The notes under the pieces were generated by a model. It saw nothing but the letters and a program-made list of their open reading frames with translations, was not told the origin of the DNA and made no database searches. Positions 19,810-29,889 of a stretch of 64,000 bases of DNA are shown here, piece after piece (within the stretch, counting starts at the first letter, position 1; each line of letters starts with the position of its first letter). The stretch spans positions 372,001-436,000 of the forward strand of contig OZ025799.1 of NCBI GenBank assembly GCA_964019425.1, given 5' to 3'. The position numbers and the translations under genes are program-made. The DNA comes from Flectonema sp. DT1601 (lineage: Eukaryota > Euglenozoa > Diplonemea > Diplonemida > Diplonemidae).

Positions 19810-21386
19810 TTACTTCTTCTTGGTGGCGGCAACCTTCTCGGTGGTCTTGGTAACCTTTCCAAGCATGACAACACCGTTACCTTCCATGATAGCGACACGG
19901 GAAAGACCCTCGCAGTTCTTGAAGGAGTCCACAACAAGTGGCTGTTGTGGGGTGAAGACGACCTCAGCCATCTCGTTAGCCTTCAGGCAGTGGGGTTCCT
20001 CGGCCTTCTTTCCTCCGGTTTCTTTACCCATCTTCCACACCAACTGAGTCATTCTCACGGCGGATCTTCCGGTACGCACGAAGCATACTGGAGTGTATCC
20101 AACCTTCAACTCACCAGGGTGGTCAAGGATCTGAACCTGAGCAGTGAAGGTTCCGGCCTCCTTCAAGGATCCGTCCTTCTTGTACACCATCACGTCTCCG
20201 GTACGAGGCATGTTGTCCTTGTTAAGTCCCTTGACGTTAAGACCAACGTTGTCTCCGGCCTTGGCCTCGTCAGTTCTCTTGTGGTGCATTTCACAGGTGA
20301 AAACCTTTCCAGTGCACGCGTTGGCGGCAGTGTGGGTTGGAAGGAAGAGAACTTCCTCACCAGGCTTGACAATTCCCTGCTCAACACGTCCAGTGATGAC
20401 ATCACCAACTCCCTTAATCTGTTTTTGGTGTTTGTTTGTTTGAATGAGCAGCAGCAGCAGCAGCAGAGCTCACAGAAAACGTGACACAAAAGATAACCAA
20501 AGAAAAGATTCCCACGGATCGATGCTGTGTAAAAAAAGGGACAGCTGACCCTGTTAAACAATTTAAAAGATTACCATACCTTGTAGACTCCTGAGACAGG
20601 CATTCTCATTGGGGCGTCGTTCTTACGCTCAGGCATACGAACCATGTCGTTCAAGGCATCTCTGAGGGTGTTGATGTGAAGCTTCTCATCAGCTCCGATG
20701 AGGACTTCCTGTCCCTTCCACCAGTCCATCTTCACAGACTTCTTCAACAAGTTGTCTCCGATCCATCCTGAGATTGGGATGACTGGAACAGACTTCTCAA
20801 CGAAGTCCTTCTTCCATCCAGTCTTGATAAGCATACTCTTCATCTCTTCCTTGATCTCAGTGAATCTCTCCTCCTTGTACTTGGCGACATCACAGTCCAT
20901 CTTGTTGATTCCGACGATCAACTGCTTTACTCCCAACAAGTTGATAAGACGAGCGTGCTGACGGGTCTGTCCCTGGATCTCTCCGGCCTTGTGGTTTCCA
21001 CGGGCGATGGCACTGACGAAGTTACCGTCAGCTGGAACCATCAGAAGAGCAACATCGGCCTGGGAGGCTCCAGTGATCATGTTCTTGATGAAATCTCTGT
21101 GTCCTGGGGCGTCGATGACGGTGTAGTGCCACTTGTCTGTGAAGAACTCCTTGGTGGTACAGGCGATGGTCACACCTCTCTCACGCTCTTCCTTCTGACG
21201 GTCCATGTAGAACGCGAAGGCGAACGACTGCTTTCCAAGACGCTCAGCCTCGGCCTTCAACTTCTCCATCTCACGCTCTGGGATTCCACCCAACTCGAAG
21301 AGAAGACGTCCGGTGGTGGTCGACTTTCCACTGTCAACGTGACCGCAGATCACGATGGACAAATGGTCCTTTCCGTCAGTTGCCAT
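19810..21386 (-). CDS. EFL: Elongation factor-like GTPase (EFL), copy A
   Basis: Exon 1 is 21386-20580 and exon 2 is 20418-19810 (stop TAA), 471 residues, with a 161-bp intron (GTATGG...AAAACAG) carrying six CAG units. The GTPase signatures are GHVDSGKS, DAPGH and NKMD. FAFYMDRQKEERERG, ACTTKEFFT and the domain-2 segment EEVLFLPTHT are, from memory, hallmarks of EFL, the protein that replaces EF-1alpha in scattered protist lineages and delivers aminoacyl-tRNA to the ribosome. No canonical EF-1alpha (with KCGGIDKRT) is seen here. The protein is identical to copy B 3.2 kb away, with only a few silent differences. The last 19 nt of the leader (CTTTCAAACTCTTATCAAA) are also shared, while sequence further upstream is not. 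An acceptor-like CCAACAG lies 24 nt before the ATG. Codon use is more G/C-rich than in the neighbours, as expected for a highly expressed gene. Confidence 0.9.
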
Positions 21387-21838
21387 TTTGATAAGAGTTT
21401 GAAAGCTTAGCTGTTGGGGTAGAGAACCAATTTACAAAGATACTTCTTACCAAATACCTTACAATGGTATCGACGACGCAAAGACTCTTCCAAGTGAAGA
21501 GGGGTTAGAATAAGCAAACCGCGACGAATACCTCAGAAATAATAGAAAATAAGACACAGATTAAGACTACCTAAACACATCTATAGTTGTGTAATTTATC
21601 AATTATACAACTACCTACAATAAGATAATGTTTTGTTTTGGTTTTGATTTGTTATTTATCAGAAGAAGGTTTCTAGTTAGTAAGAGAGACCCACCACGAT
21701 CGAAATTAGAAAATATAAAAACCCCCATTTATCATATTGACGGATGGTTAGTTGCAAAGATACCGATACCAATGCCAGTTTATATTAAAGTGAAACGGTT
21801 ACTTAACAAGACAGGTAAATGGTATATCAGTTAGATAG
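21387..21838. other. Intergenic, 450 bp
   Basis: 5' flank of EFL copy A; no similarity to the flank of copy B beyond the shared 19-nt leader segment. No gene seen. Confidence 0.5.
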
Positions 21839-22483
21839 TTAAGTCCGTGGTAAGTTCTGTGGATCTTGTTCTCCCTCAGTGGTAGCTTCGGCAGCAGTTC
21901 TCTCCGCTTGGGTTTGTTCCGCCCAAGACACAACAGATATCCACACTTGCCTCACTGATACTAAAAGGAATGTCATCGGATCAGCAAACAATGATGCAAT
22001 CACCAAAATAACAATCTCAGCCAACACAGAACGACAATTCAAAGTGGGAGGAGTATTCGCTGATATAAATAAAGCACACCTGGATACACAATAAATAGCG
22101 AATATCCTCAACACCAACGACACCACTACGTAAGGTAAAGTGTTTACAATCATCCAAAGTATTGAAAAGAAACTGAAACCACTGAATACAAGATTAGTAA
22201 ACTCAAGTAGCATATTACTACTATTAGACGCGTTTAATAAAATCTGTTCCTCAGCAGCAGAAATACTAAAAGGACTCCATTCCAATCTCTCTGGTGTTAC
22301 TGAGGGAGGACGTCCATGGGATCTAACCACCCGATGTATACGTTCAGGAGATTGACTTCGTACTATTTCACTTCTTCTCCAATCAGTAATTTCTTCATCA
22401 TTATTATCATCTTCCAGATTACATATCACCTGTTCTGTTCCGATATTAAATGGAGGCCGAAAACGTACAACTGAAAAGTTCAT
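21839..22483 (-). CDS. Unknown membrane protein between the EFL copies
   Basis: This is a 214-residue single-exon protein. The N-terminal 80 residues are acidic and Arg-rich with SP/TP sites (SQSPERIHR, SVTPERLEWSP). Residues about 88-185 contain three to four hydrophobic segments (LVFSGFSFFSILWMIV, LPYVVVSLVLRIFAIYCV, VLAEIVILVIASLFA, MTFLLVSVRQVWISVV), so it is probably a multi-pass membrane protein with both tails hydrophilic. I recognise no family. It lies between two nearly identical genes, so the EFL duplication did not copy it. CTTTTTATAG ends 12 nt before the ATG. Coding is likely from length and from the topology; function unknown. Confidence 0.7.
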   Translation of the reverse strand: MNFSVVRFRPPFNIGTEQVICNLEDDNNDEEITDWRRSEIVRSQSPERIHRVVRSHGRPPSVTPERLEWSPFSISAAEEQILLNASNSSNMLLEFTNLVFSGFSFFSILWMIVNTLPYVVVSLVLRIFAIYCVSRCALFISANTPPTLNCRSVLAEIVILVIASLFADPMTFLLVSVRQVWISVVSWAEQTQAERTAAEATTEGEQDPQNLPRT

Positions 22484-23043
22484 TTCCTCTTGATCCTATA
22501 AAAAGAATTGGTTGCTTGATTTTCCACGTAATGAGTACATTAAAACCGTAAAGCCTGTCTGAACCTAACTGAAAAGCTAAATTATGGTTTGCGTGCTGCC
22601 CAACATTCCATTTTTGCTTTCTGAAACCATCCCTTTAGACTAAAAAATGAAATATCAGATCATTTAGTTACGTTATCTTTTAACAAGCAGTACCCGTTTC
22701 TTCTTCTTTTTTTTTTTTTTTTTTTTTCTCTTTGTTTTCTCAAATGCCGTTCTCTCTCCGTACGCACTGAGAGCACATGCTCTGCAGCAACTGATGACTC
22801 GAGCCATAGATCATAAAGTTAAAAAGGGACGAAAAGAAGGGAAGCAAAATAAAAGGTAAAGCGGGGGTAGAAAAGGAGAAGGGGGAAAATGAGTAAAATG
22901 AAGGAAAAAAAAGGAGAGACCAACGAAGCCAAATCGGATGTTTGTTACTATGATCTGCAGCTAATAAGGGAGTACTGCAGTGGCATTATTTGGTTCGTTG
23001 ATCCCCCAAACGAAATAAAATTGTTAAAAAGCTGTTGTGCTAC
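22484..23043. other. Intergenic, 560 bp
   Basis: Contains a poly-T run (22709-22728) and the 3' flank of EFL copy B, which is unrelated to the 3' flank of copy A. No gene seen. Confidence 0.5.
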
Positions 23044-24634
23044 CTACTTCTTCTTGGTGGCGGCAACCTTCTCGGTGGTCTTGGTAACCTTTCCAAGCAT
23101 GACAACACCGTTACCTTCCATGATAGCGACACGGGAAAGACCCTCGCAGTTCTTGAAGGAGTCCACAACAAGTGGCTGTTGTGGGGTGAACACGACCTCA
23201 GCCATCTCGTTAGCCTTCAGGCAGTGGGGTTCCTCGGCCTTCTTTCCTCCGGTTTCTTTACCCATCTTCCACACCAACTGAGTCATTCTCACGGCGGATC
23301 TTCCGGTACGCACGAAGCATACTGGAGTGTATCCAACCTTCAACTCACCAGGGTGGTCAAGGATCTGAACCTGGGCAGTGAAGGTTCCGGCCTCCTTCAA
23401 GGATCCGTCCTTCTTGTACACCATCACGTCTCCGGTACGAGGCATGTTGTCCTTGTTAAGTCCCTTGACGTTAAGACCAACGTTGTCTCCGGCCTTGGCC
23501 TCGTCAGTTCTCTTGTGGTGCATTTCACAGGTGAAAACCTTTCCAGTGCACGCGTTGGCGGCAGTGTGGGTTGGAAGGAAGAGAACTTCCTCACCAGGCT
23601 TGACAATTCCCTGCTCAACACGTCCAGTGATGACATCACCAACTCCCTTAATCTGTTTTCGGTGTTTGTTTGTTTGTTTGAATGAGCAGCAGCAGCAGCA
23701 GCAGCAGCAGCAGAGTTCACAGAAAACGTGACACAAAAGATAACCAAAGAAAAGATTCCCACGGATCGATGCTGTTTAAAAAAAAGGGACAGCTAACCCT
23801 GTTAAACAATTCAAAAGATTACCATACCTTGTAGACTCCTGAGACAGGCATTCTCATTGGGGCGTCGTTCTTACGCTCAGGCATACGAACCATGTCGTTC
23901 AAGGCATCTCTGAGGGTGTTGATGTGAAGCTTCTCATCAGCTCCGATGAGGACTTCCTGTCCCTTCCACCAGTCCATCTTCACAGACTTCTTCAACAAGT
24001 TGTCTCCGATCCATCCTGAGATTGGGATGACTGGAACAGACTTCTCAACGAAGTCCTTCTTCCATCCAGTCTTGATAAGCATACTCTTCATCTCTTCCTT
24101 GATCTCAGTGAATCTCTCCTCCTTGTACTTGGCGACATCACAGTCCATCTTGTTGATTCCGACGATCAACTGCTTTACTCCCAACAAGTTGATAAGACGA
24201 GCGTGCTGACGGGTCTGTCCCTGGATCTCTCCGGCCTTGTGGTTTCCACGGGCGATGGCACTGACGAAGTTACCGTCAGCTGGAACCATCAGAAGAGCAA
24301 CATCGGCCTGGGAGGCTCCAGTGATCATGTTCTTGATGAAATCTCTGTGTCCTGGGGCGTCGATGACGGTGTAGTGCCACTTGTCTGTGAAGAACTCCTT
24401 GGTGGTACAGGCGATGGTCACACCTCTCTCACGCTCTTCCTTCTGACGGTCCATGTAGAACGCGAAGGCGAACGACTGCTTTCCGAGACGCTCAGCCTCG
24501 GCCTTCAACTTCTCCATCTCACGCTCTGGGATTCCACCCAACTCGAAGAGAAGACGTCCGGTGGTGGTCGACTTTCCACTGTCAACGTGACCGCAGATCA
24601 CGATGGACAAATGGTCCTTTCCGTCAGTTGCCAT
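23044..24634 (-). CDS. EFL: Elongation factor-like GTPase (EFL), copy B
   Basis: Exon 1 is 24634-23828 and exon 2 is 23652-23044 (stop TAG, against TAA in copy A). The 175-bp intron is in the same place as in copy A and nearly the same in sequence, but has nine CAG units instead of six. The encoded 471 residues match copy A exactly; I noticed only silent changes (for example GTG/GTC for one Val, and TCG/TTG-type third-position changes). Similarity stops abruptly 19 nt upstream of the ATG and at the stop codon. GACAG ends 24 nt before the ATG, the same leader length as copy A. The pattern of identical transcribed region and unrelated flanks suggests gene conversion between copies rather than a very recent block duplication. 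Confidence 0.9.
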
Positions 24635-24829
24635 TTTGATAAGAGTTTGAAAGTTATTCTGTCAGAGGAAAAGACTAAATATAAACTTGAAAAGAAAAAG
24701 AAAAAGAAACAAACAACCACAAGGTGTAAATGGTATCAACAAGAACAAAACAGCAGACTAAATACGTCAGTCGATCATAGATTGAAAAATCAAGACAACC
24801 GTCATCTAATATAATCAGAGGTTGATAAA

Positions 24830-25801
24830 TTAATATTCACAACTATCAACAACAGTAAGTGATATCATTGGATAAACAGCACTTACCGTTGCAGCTAAAT
24901 CAACACCTTCTGAGATGAGCCCCACGCTGTAGGTCGCAGCTTCTCGATATTTCAGCAAAGCATCAGAAGCGGAGCACTCTGGAAGTCGATAAGCAGCTAA
25001 AACCGTATTCACAAATGATATGAAGCCTCCATAACGAATCCTACAGATGGATTGCTTATCCCAAAGTGAAACAATTAAATTAATAATTGATTCATTTAAT
25101 TCTATTTCTGGGTTTGTAAAAGCAACTGACACCTTTGGCCAAGTCATCTCATCAAATTTCAAGAGGGATAAGATTATTGATTTTATGACACCATTCGGCA
25201 TCAGGTATCCCACGCCTTGAAGTTCTTTTATAAATGTATTTTTTACTGCTGCAGGGATTGTTCCTCCGTCTTCGTGTTTTTGAAATATCGTTTTTGCTTG
25301 ATCTAATAATTGTCCTTTTGCGGCTTTTCTTTTTAATAGTTTTTCCTTTCTCAACGGAGATAATCTACCAGATGTTAAAACTTTATTTGGTAATTTATTT
25401 AGAGAGAGGCAAAAGGCATCTTCACGTTTTGACATCCAATCTTGTAAGTGACGATGATGATACCTAAGTTTGTTTAAAGAGGTTACAGGAGTAGTGTAGG
25501 GAAGATGGTGAGGAGTAGACTGACGAGGATGTTTTATTTTTTTTGATGATCTACGTTCTTTTGATGTATTCACTTGGTTGTGTTCAATAAAAAGTAGTTC
25601 TGATTTCTCAAGAATCGATTCGATCCGTAGCTCACTATCACTAAGTGGTCGTCTTACTTTCCGTCCTTTCGGAGGTGGAGATCCCACACGAGGCCATCTT
25701 GGCCACTGCACTGTCTCCGCTACAGATCGCAATGACCTCACATCAGTCATACTATCCTCACTAGATAAACACACCAACGCTGTCTCGCTTTTCAGTTTCA
25801 T
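24830..25801 (-). CDS. Unknown basic protein, 323 residues
   Basis: I do not recognise this protein. The first 120 residues are basic and Ser/Pro-rich (PPPKGRKVRRPLSDSELR, SKERRSSKKIKHPRQ), which suggests disorder or nuclear location. Residues about 125-310 look globular and helical (LKYREAATYSVG, SIINLIVSLWDKQSICRIRYGGFISFVNTVLAAYRLP), somewhat like calponin-homology-type or EF-hand-like helical folds, but no motif is diagnostic. Near the C-terminus the codons for Ala-Thr are followed by GTAAGT, a good donor. However, no AACAG acceptor is found before the next gene, so I keep the unspliced stop. An acceptor-like ATTCAG lies about 50 nt before the ATG with a five-codon upstream ORF between. 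Coding is probable. Confidence 0.6.
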   Translation of the reverse strand: MKLKSETALVCLSSEDSMTDVRSLRSVAETVQWPRWPRVGSPPPKGRKVRRPLSDSELRIESILEKSELLFIEHNQVNTSKERRSSKKIKHPRQSTPHHLPYTTPVTSLNKLRYHHRHLQDWMSKREDAFCLSLNKLPNKVLTSGRLSPLRKEKLLKRKAAKGQLLDQAKTIFQKHEDGGTIPAAVKNTFIKELQGVGYLMPNGVIKSIILSLLKFDEMTWPKVSVAFTNPEIELNESIINLIVSLWDKQSICRIRYGGFISFVNTVLAAYRLPECSASDALLKYREAATYSVGLISEGVDLAATVSAVYPMISLTVVDSCEY

Positions 25802-26093
25802 TTTTTTTTTTTTTGATTATATCGAATCAGACATGGTTTCTTATATCTCACTGAATTAAGAAAATAACTTTTTGTAGCCTACTACTACGTTGATTACAGT
25901 GTTTTTTCCTAATACCTTTTTAAGTAACTGTAATAATCTATTTCCAGAACAAAAAATAAATAATAATTTTTTATATAAAATCTAAAATGTGATTTGTGAA
26001 AGAAGTTATTACGAAATGTAAAAACAACAACAACGAGTTAGAAAACAGAGATTGTGAATGCTAGTCGTATTTAACGATTATGTGTACAGGACC

Positions 26094-29000
26094 TTAGTCG
26101 TCGTCAGAGTCGTCGAAAGTGTGAACAGCAGTTTTTAATTTTGGTTTACGAAGTGAACTTTCAGAGGAGTCATCGTCAGATGACGGGGGCGACAATTTTG
26201 CTTTCGCTGGTTTTTTTGCAACAGCAGTTGTTGGTACAGAAGGTTTGCTCACAGGCTGTTCCTCATCGTCTGAATCATCAAAAGCGTGTCGGTGAGCATG
26301 TTCAGCTGACGGTGGCAGAGGTTCACTTTTACGATTCTTTTTCTCATCAACCTGCTTGCCTTTCTTCTTCCTTGGAGGAGGTGATTCAGTAGTGGAAGAG
26401 CACGTAGAAGTCGATTCTTGTTCTTCATCAGATTCCTCATAGCTGCTTTCCTTTTCTTCATTTTCATCCTTTTGCTGTTCTTGAACCTCAGCAATCCCAT
26501 CGCGCTCCCTTATAAGAGAAGTTGGTGTCTTGAAGTTATCCTTTCCTATAGCAGCTCTCTTTCTAGCTATTGTTATAATTACTCTGCCTTCAGTTGGGAG
26601 GGACTCAACGAATGATGAATGGCTTTTTACTAACACTCCGTCAACGGCACAGATTATCATACCGGGTGATATTCCAAGATAGTCTTTCTCTAAGGAACCA
26701 GACACTCGATCGATGACGTTCCAAATGTCAGCACCGTATTGCTGTTTTGGTTTTTTGTTTTGATCTCTTAAGTTATTCCTACTAGGGATGTGAAATTTGT
26801 TACAAAAGAAACAGCAGACTTGCTCCATAATCTGATTTATCACTAATTCTGAATAAAGGACATACCATTTTGAGGTTTTTCAGTTTCTGTATTTCGATAT
26901 TTATGTCGCGGAGGTCGTTCATCCATTCAGTCACGCTAGTAGCTCTGCTTTCAACAGGGAGGTCAACCTGTTCTCGAATTTGTAATTTTGGTGGGAAAAT
27001 AACCCTGGCCATGCTACAAGCAGCACCACCAAATGATAAAATAATATTCTGACGCTGTACAGAGTCTAACTGTTTTGTTATCTGAGGTGTTGGTGTTTCA
27101 CTGACTAGCACACTTAGAGATTCCTCCTCAACAGTAGCAGGTTGTACAGGCTGCATAGGCTGCACAGGTTGCATTGGTTCCATCGGTTCCATTGCCTTAG
27201 CTGGAGGCTTCTTTCCGTAGTCACAATTACCTTTTGGGGCAGCTGTCTTTGGAGGTGAGCTGCCAGTAGGTGATTTTGCGGGTACCACTTGTGGTCGTGC
27301 GGCCATCTCTTTTTTCGCCACTACAACATCCGGTTTCTTTGCCGTTTCCGAAGACGACGTTGCCAGTGCGGATGCTGGTGCTGGCGCTGATGCCTTTGCC
27401 GGTGCAGGTGCTGGTGCTGGTGCCGACACTGGTACTGCTGGTGGAGGTGGCAGTGGTGGTACTGTTTGTAGAGGTGGCAGTGGTGTCGCTGCTACTGGTA
27501 CTATCTTTTCTACTATCTTAACCTCAGGTACAGACGGCATGAAGAACACCTCAGTAGTTTGTCGAAGTGCAATCTTCGGTTGTTCATCAGTCTGAGACGC
27601 ACCCTCTTGAGAATAAAACAATCTCCAATCCCCGCAGTCAGTACTGGTTGAAGACATGAGAGGCTTTTTGTGTGCCTGATCAAGAGCATCTTGAAGTTGT
27701 AGAAGTTCCTTACGAAGCTCTGCAGTGTTACCATCTTCGTAGCTGTCATGAATGGCTGTTTTTCGTGCCGATGCCCATTCGGCTTTCGCCTGGGCTCGTG
27801 CGACTTTATGAATCATCATACCCTTCTCTTCTCTGAGATGACTGTTTTGATCTGATAAAACGTCTCTCTCATCTTCTAAGTACTGAACCTTTCCTCTTAA
27901 TGATTCCTCGGCTTCAGATAAGCGTTTTTTGAGGGCCGTGTTCATGCGATCGCGAGACTCCGAATGCTTTGCCATAATTTGAAGATCGACATCTGATTTT
28001 ACTAATCTCTCTTCGAGAGCATCTCTCTCTGAAAGGATGGATGTAACTCGAAGTTCAGCAGTATAGCGAGATCGGAATTGTTTTTCTTGCGTCAAGATGA
28101 CATCACGTTGACAACATTCCATCTCACGAACCCACTCAGAACTCTGCAACGAACCTACTCGCAGACTGACCAATTCATTTTGTTGATCAGAGAGACGGTT
28201 AGAATAAGTAGACTGCGTTGAGGCTATTTCTGCCTTCAACATTTTAGTCTCAGTTTGGCAAGATTGTAATTCCGTGAGTAGCTCATCATTTTTATGTTGC
28301 AAATCTGATGTAGCTCGTTGTATGGATAAGTCGATGTTGGATTGTAGTAACCCCGCTTCTGCTTTATTCTGACTCGCCTGAACTGAAATATCAGCGACTT
28401 TACTACGCAGTTCAGCAGTTGATAATGAAAGAAAGGCTTTCTGATACAAAACGTTTATACTGTATCGTGATAAGGTTTCTGTGGCTAAAATTCCATTTCG
28501 GATACTAAGAGATTCGCTGGTCAGACCTCTCGCCTGTTCAAGGTAGAGCTTTCCTATTATTGTTTTTGTGATACCATTTTCGACAGATAAGCGGACTTGC
28601 TGTTCTCTGGTTTTGAAGTTAGCTCTTAATTCCAACAACTCACCTTCGTGAGATACTTGTAGAGATTGAAACTGTCCCTGCAATACTTGAAGTTGACTTT
28701 TAAGAAGCTCACCTTCCTTGGCAGCTTCATACTTTGCCACTCCTATTTCATAATTAGTTACCAATTCCTGAGCCTGGTCGTGTAGATCCCTTTCATACTG
28801 CAGGTCTTGTAGAGATGTTTCTTTTATTGCTGCGGGACTCCTTGCTGGGGTCTCAAGTAGACTGAAGCTGACATGTTTTGAAGGCTTGGCATCTGAACGG
28901 TGTTGTGACATGACATTAAGTTGTAATTGTGATGTCAGTAAATATCTCATCTGTCTCTCAGACTCACAAACAGTTTGTCTTTCATACTGTTGTTGTTGTT

Positions 29001-29568
29001 GGACAAACATAAAGGCGAGAAGGTCTTCTCTGTGTCTGGTGTCCAGGTATAATTTTTTATATTTCGCTGACTCGTCTTCCCTTTTCATTAACAGACCACG
29101 AAGTTCTTGAACAAATGTTAAGGAGCTTTCTTTTGTCTGTTTTCGATTTTGTTTTGTTTGTAAATGTAAGTGAGAGAGAGCATCATTTCTATGAGCCGTA
29201 GTCACAGCTAAAAGCATAAGTTGGAACTCGCTGGACCGTTCATGCTCAAGAGAGTGTCTGCTGAGGACTTCCTGAGATTCCAATAACTGAACTTGTATTG
29301 ATAACTTCGGCAAACCCGCCAACGACGCAACGCTTCCATTATTATAAGGTGTTCCCGTATTAGTATTTCGCAGCGTTTCTTCAAAAGATAATTCCCTCTT
29401 AGTTATTGTCCCAGGAGGAGATGAAGCAAAACGTATTCTCTTTCCAGTAGATGATAACACACGGCTAAGCCTTTTTACAATTGCGACATCACCTGTTGGA
29501 TCGTAATGGATGCTTCCATTATTATTATTATTATTATCATTAAAGGGTTCATTATATCGGGTAGTCAT
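26094..29568 (-). CDS. Long coiled-coil protein with C-terminal PDZ domain
   Basis: Exon 1 is 29568-26866 and exon 2 is 26741-26094, joined across a 124-bp intron (GTATGT...AAAACAG) in frame, giving 1116 residues. Residues about 100-640 are mostly heptad-type coiled coil (for example LEERLVKSDVDLQIMAKH, SLRGKVQYLEDERDVL). Next comes a Pro/Ala-rich linker with APAPAPAP and MEPMEPMQPVQP repeats. A PDZ domain follows in exon 2 (ISPGMIICAVDGVLVKSH for the GLGF-side and helix region). The tail is acidic and Ser-rich with repeated FDDSDD elements. It is a scaffold-like protein; no known orthologue is recognised. The frame is open to an ATG at 29796, but that stretch has GTAAGT and a pyrimidine tract. 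CACATCAG lies 29 nt before the ATG at 29568, so I chose the latter. Confidence 0.75.
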
Positions 29569-29889
29569 TGAGACGTATTCATCGATTGGGAAATGGACTG
29601 ATGTGATAATTAGGTTTATCAAAAAAAAAACGGGGGAAAAAAAACATCCCAAAAGCAACAACTTAGCCCAACTCCTTAACAAAACTGAATCGTGTATTCT
29701 GTGAAGGGTGAAATAATGTTTTTTATAAACGTATCTACATTTACTTACCAAAAGGTTTACACCTGTCGATCGCAACCTGTCGGTGTTAGTCGGCATGTAG
29801 CCAGACCGGTGGCATGAAGCCCAGAAGGCGGAAAATGAGAGGGAATAAAGGATAAATAAAAACGCATAGTGTAGAAGACCTCATCATGT

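Noticed and set aside
19945-24814. Long plus-strand open frames opposite both EFL genes (up to 216 codons)
   Set aside because: They are antisense shadows produced by biased codon use of a highly expressed gene and appear at the same place in both copies.
29569-29796. N-terminal extension of the coiled-coil/PDZ protein to the ATG at 29796
   Set aside because: The extra 76 codons contain a GTAAGT donor and long pyrimidine runs, and a better acceptor-plus-ATG arrangement lies at 29598/29568.
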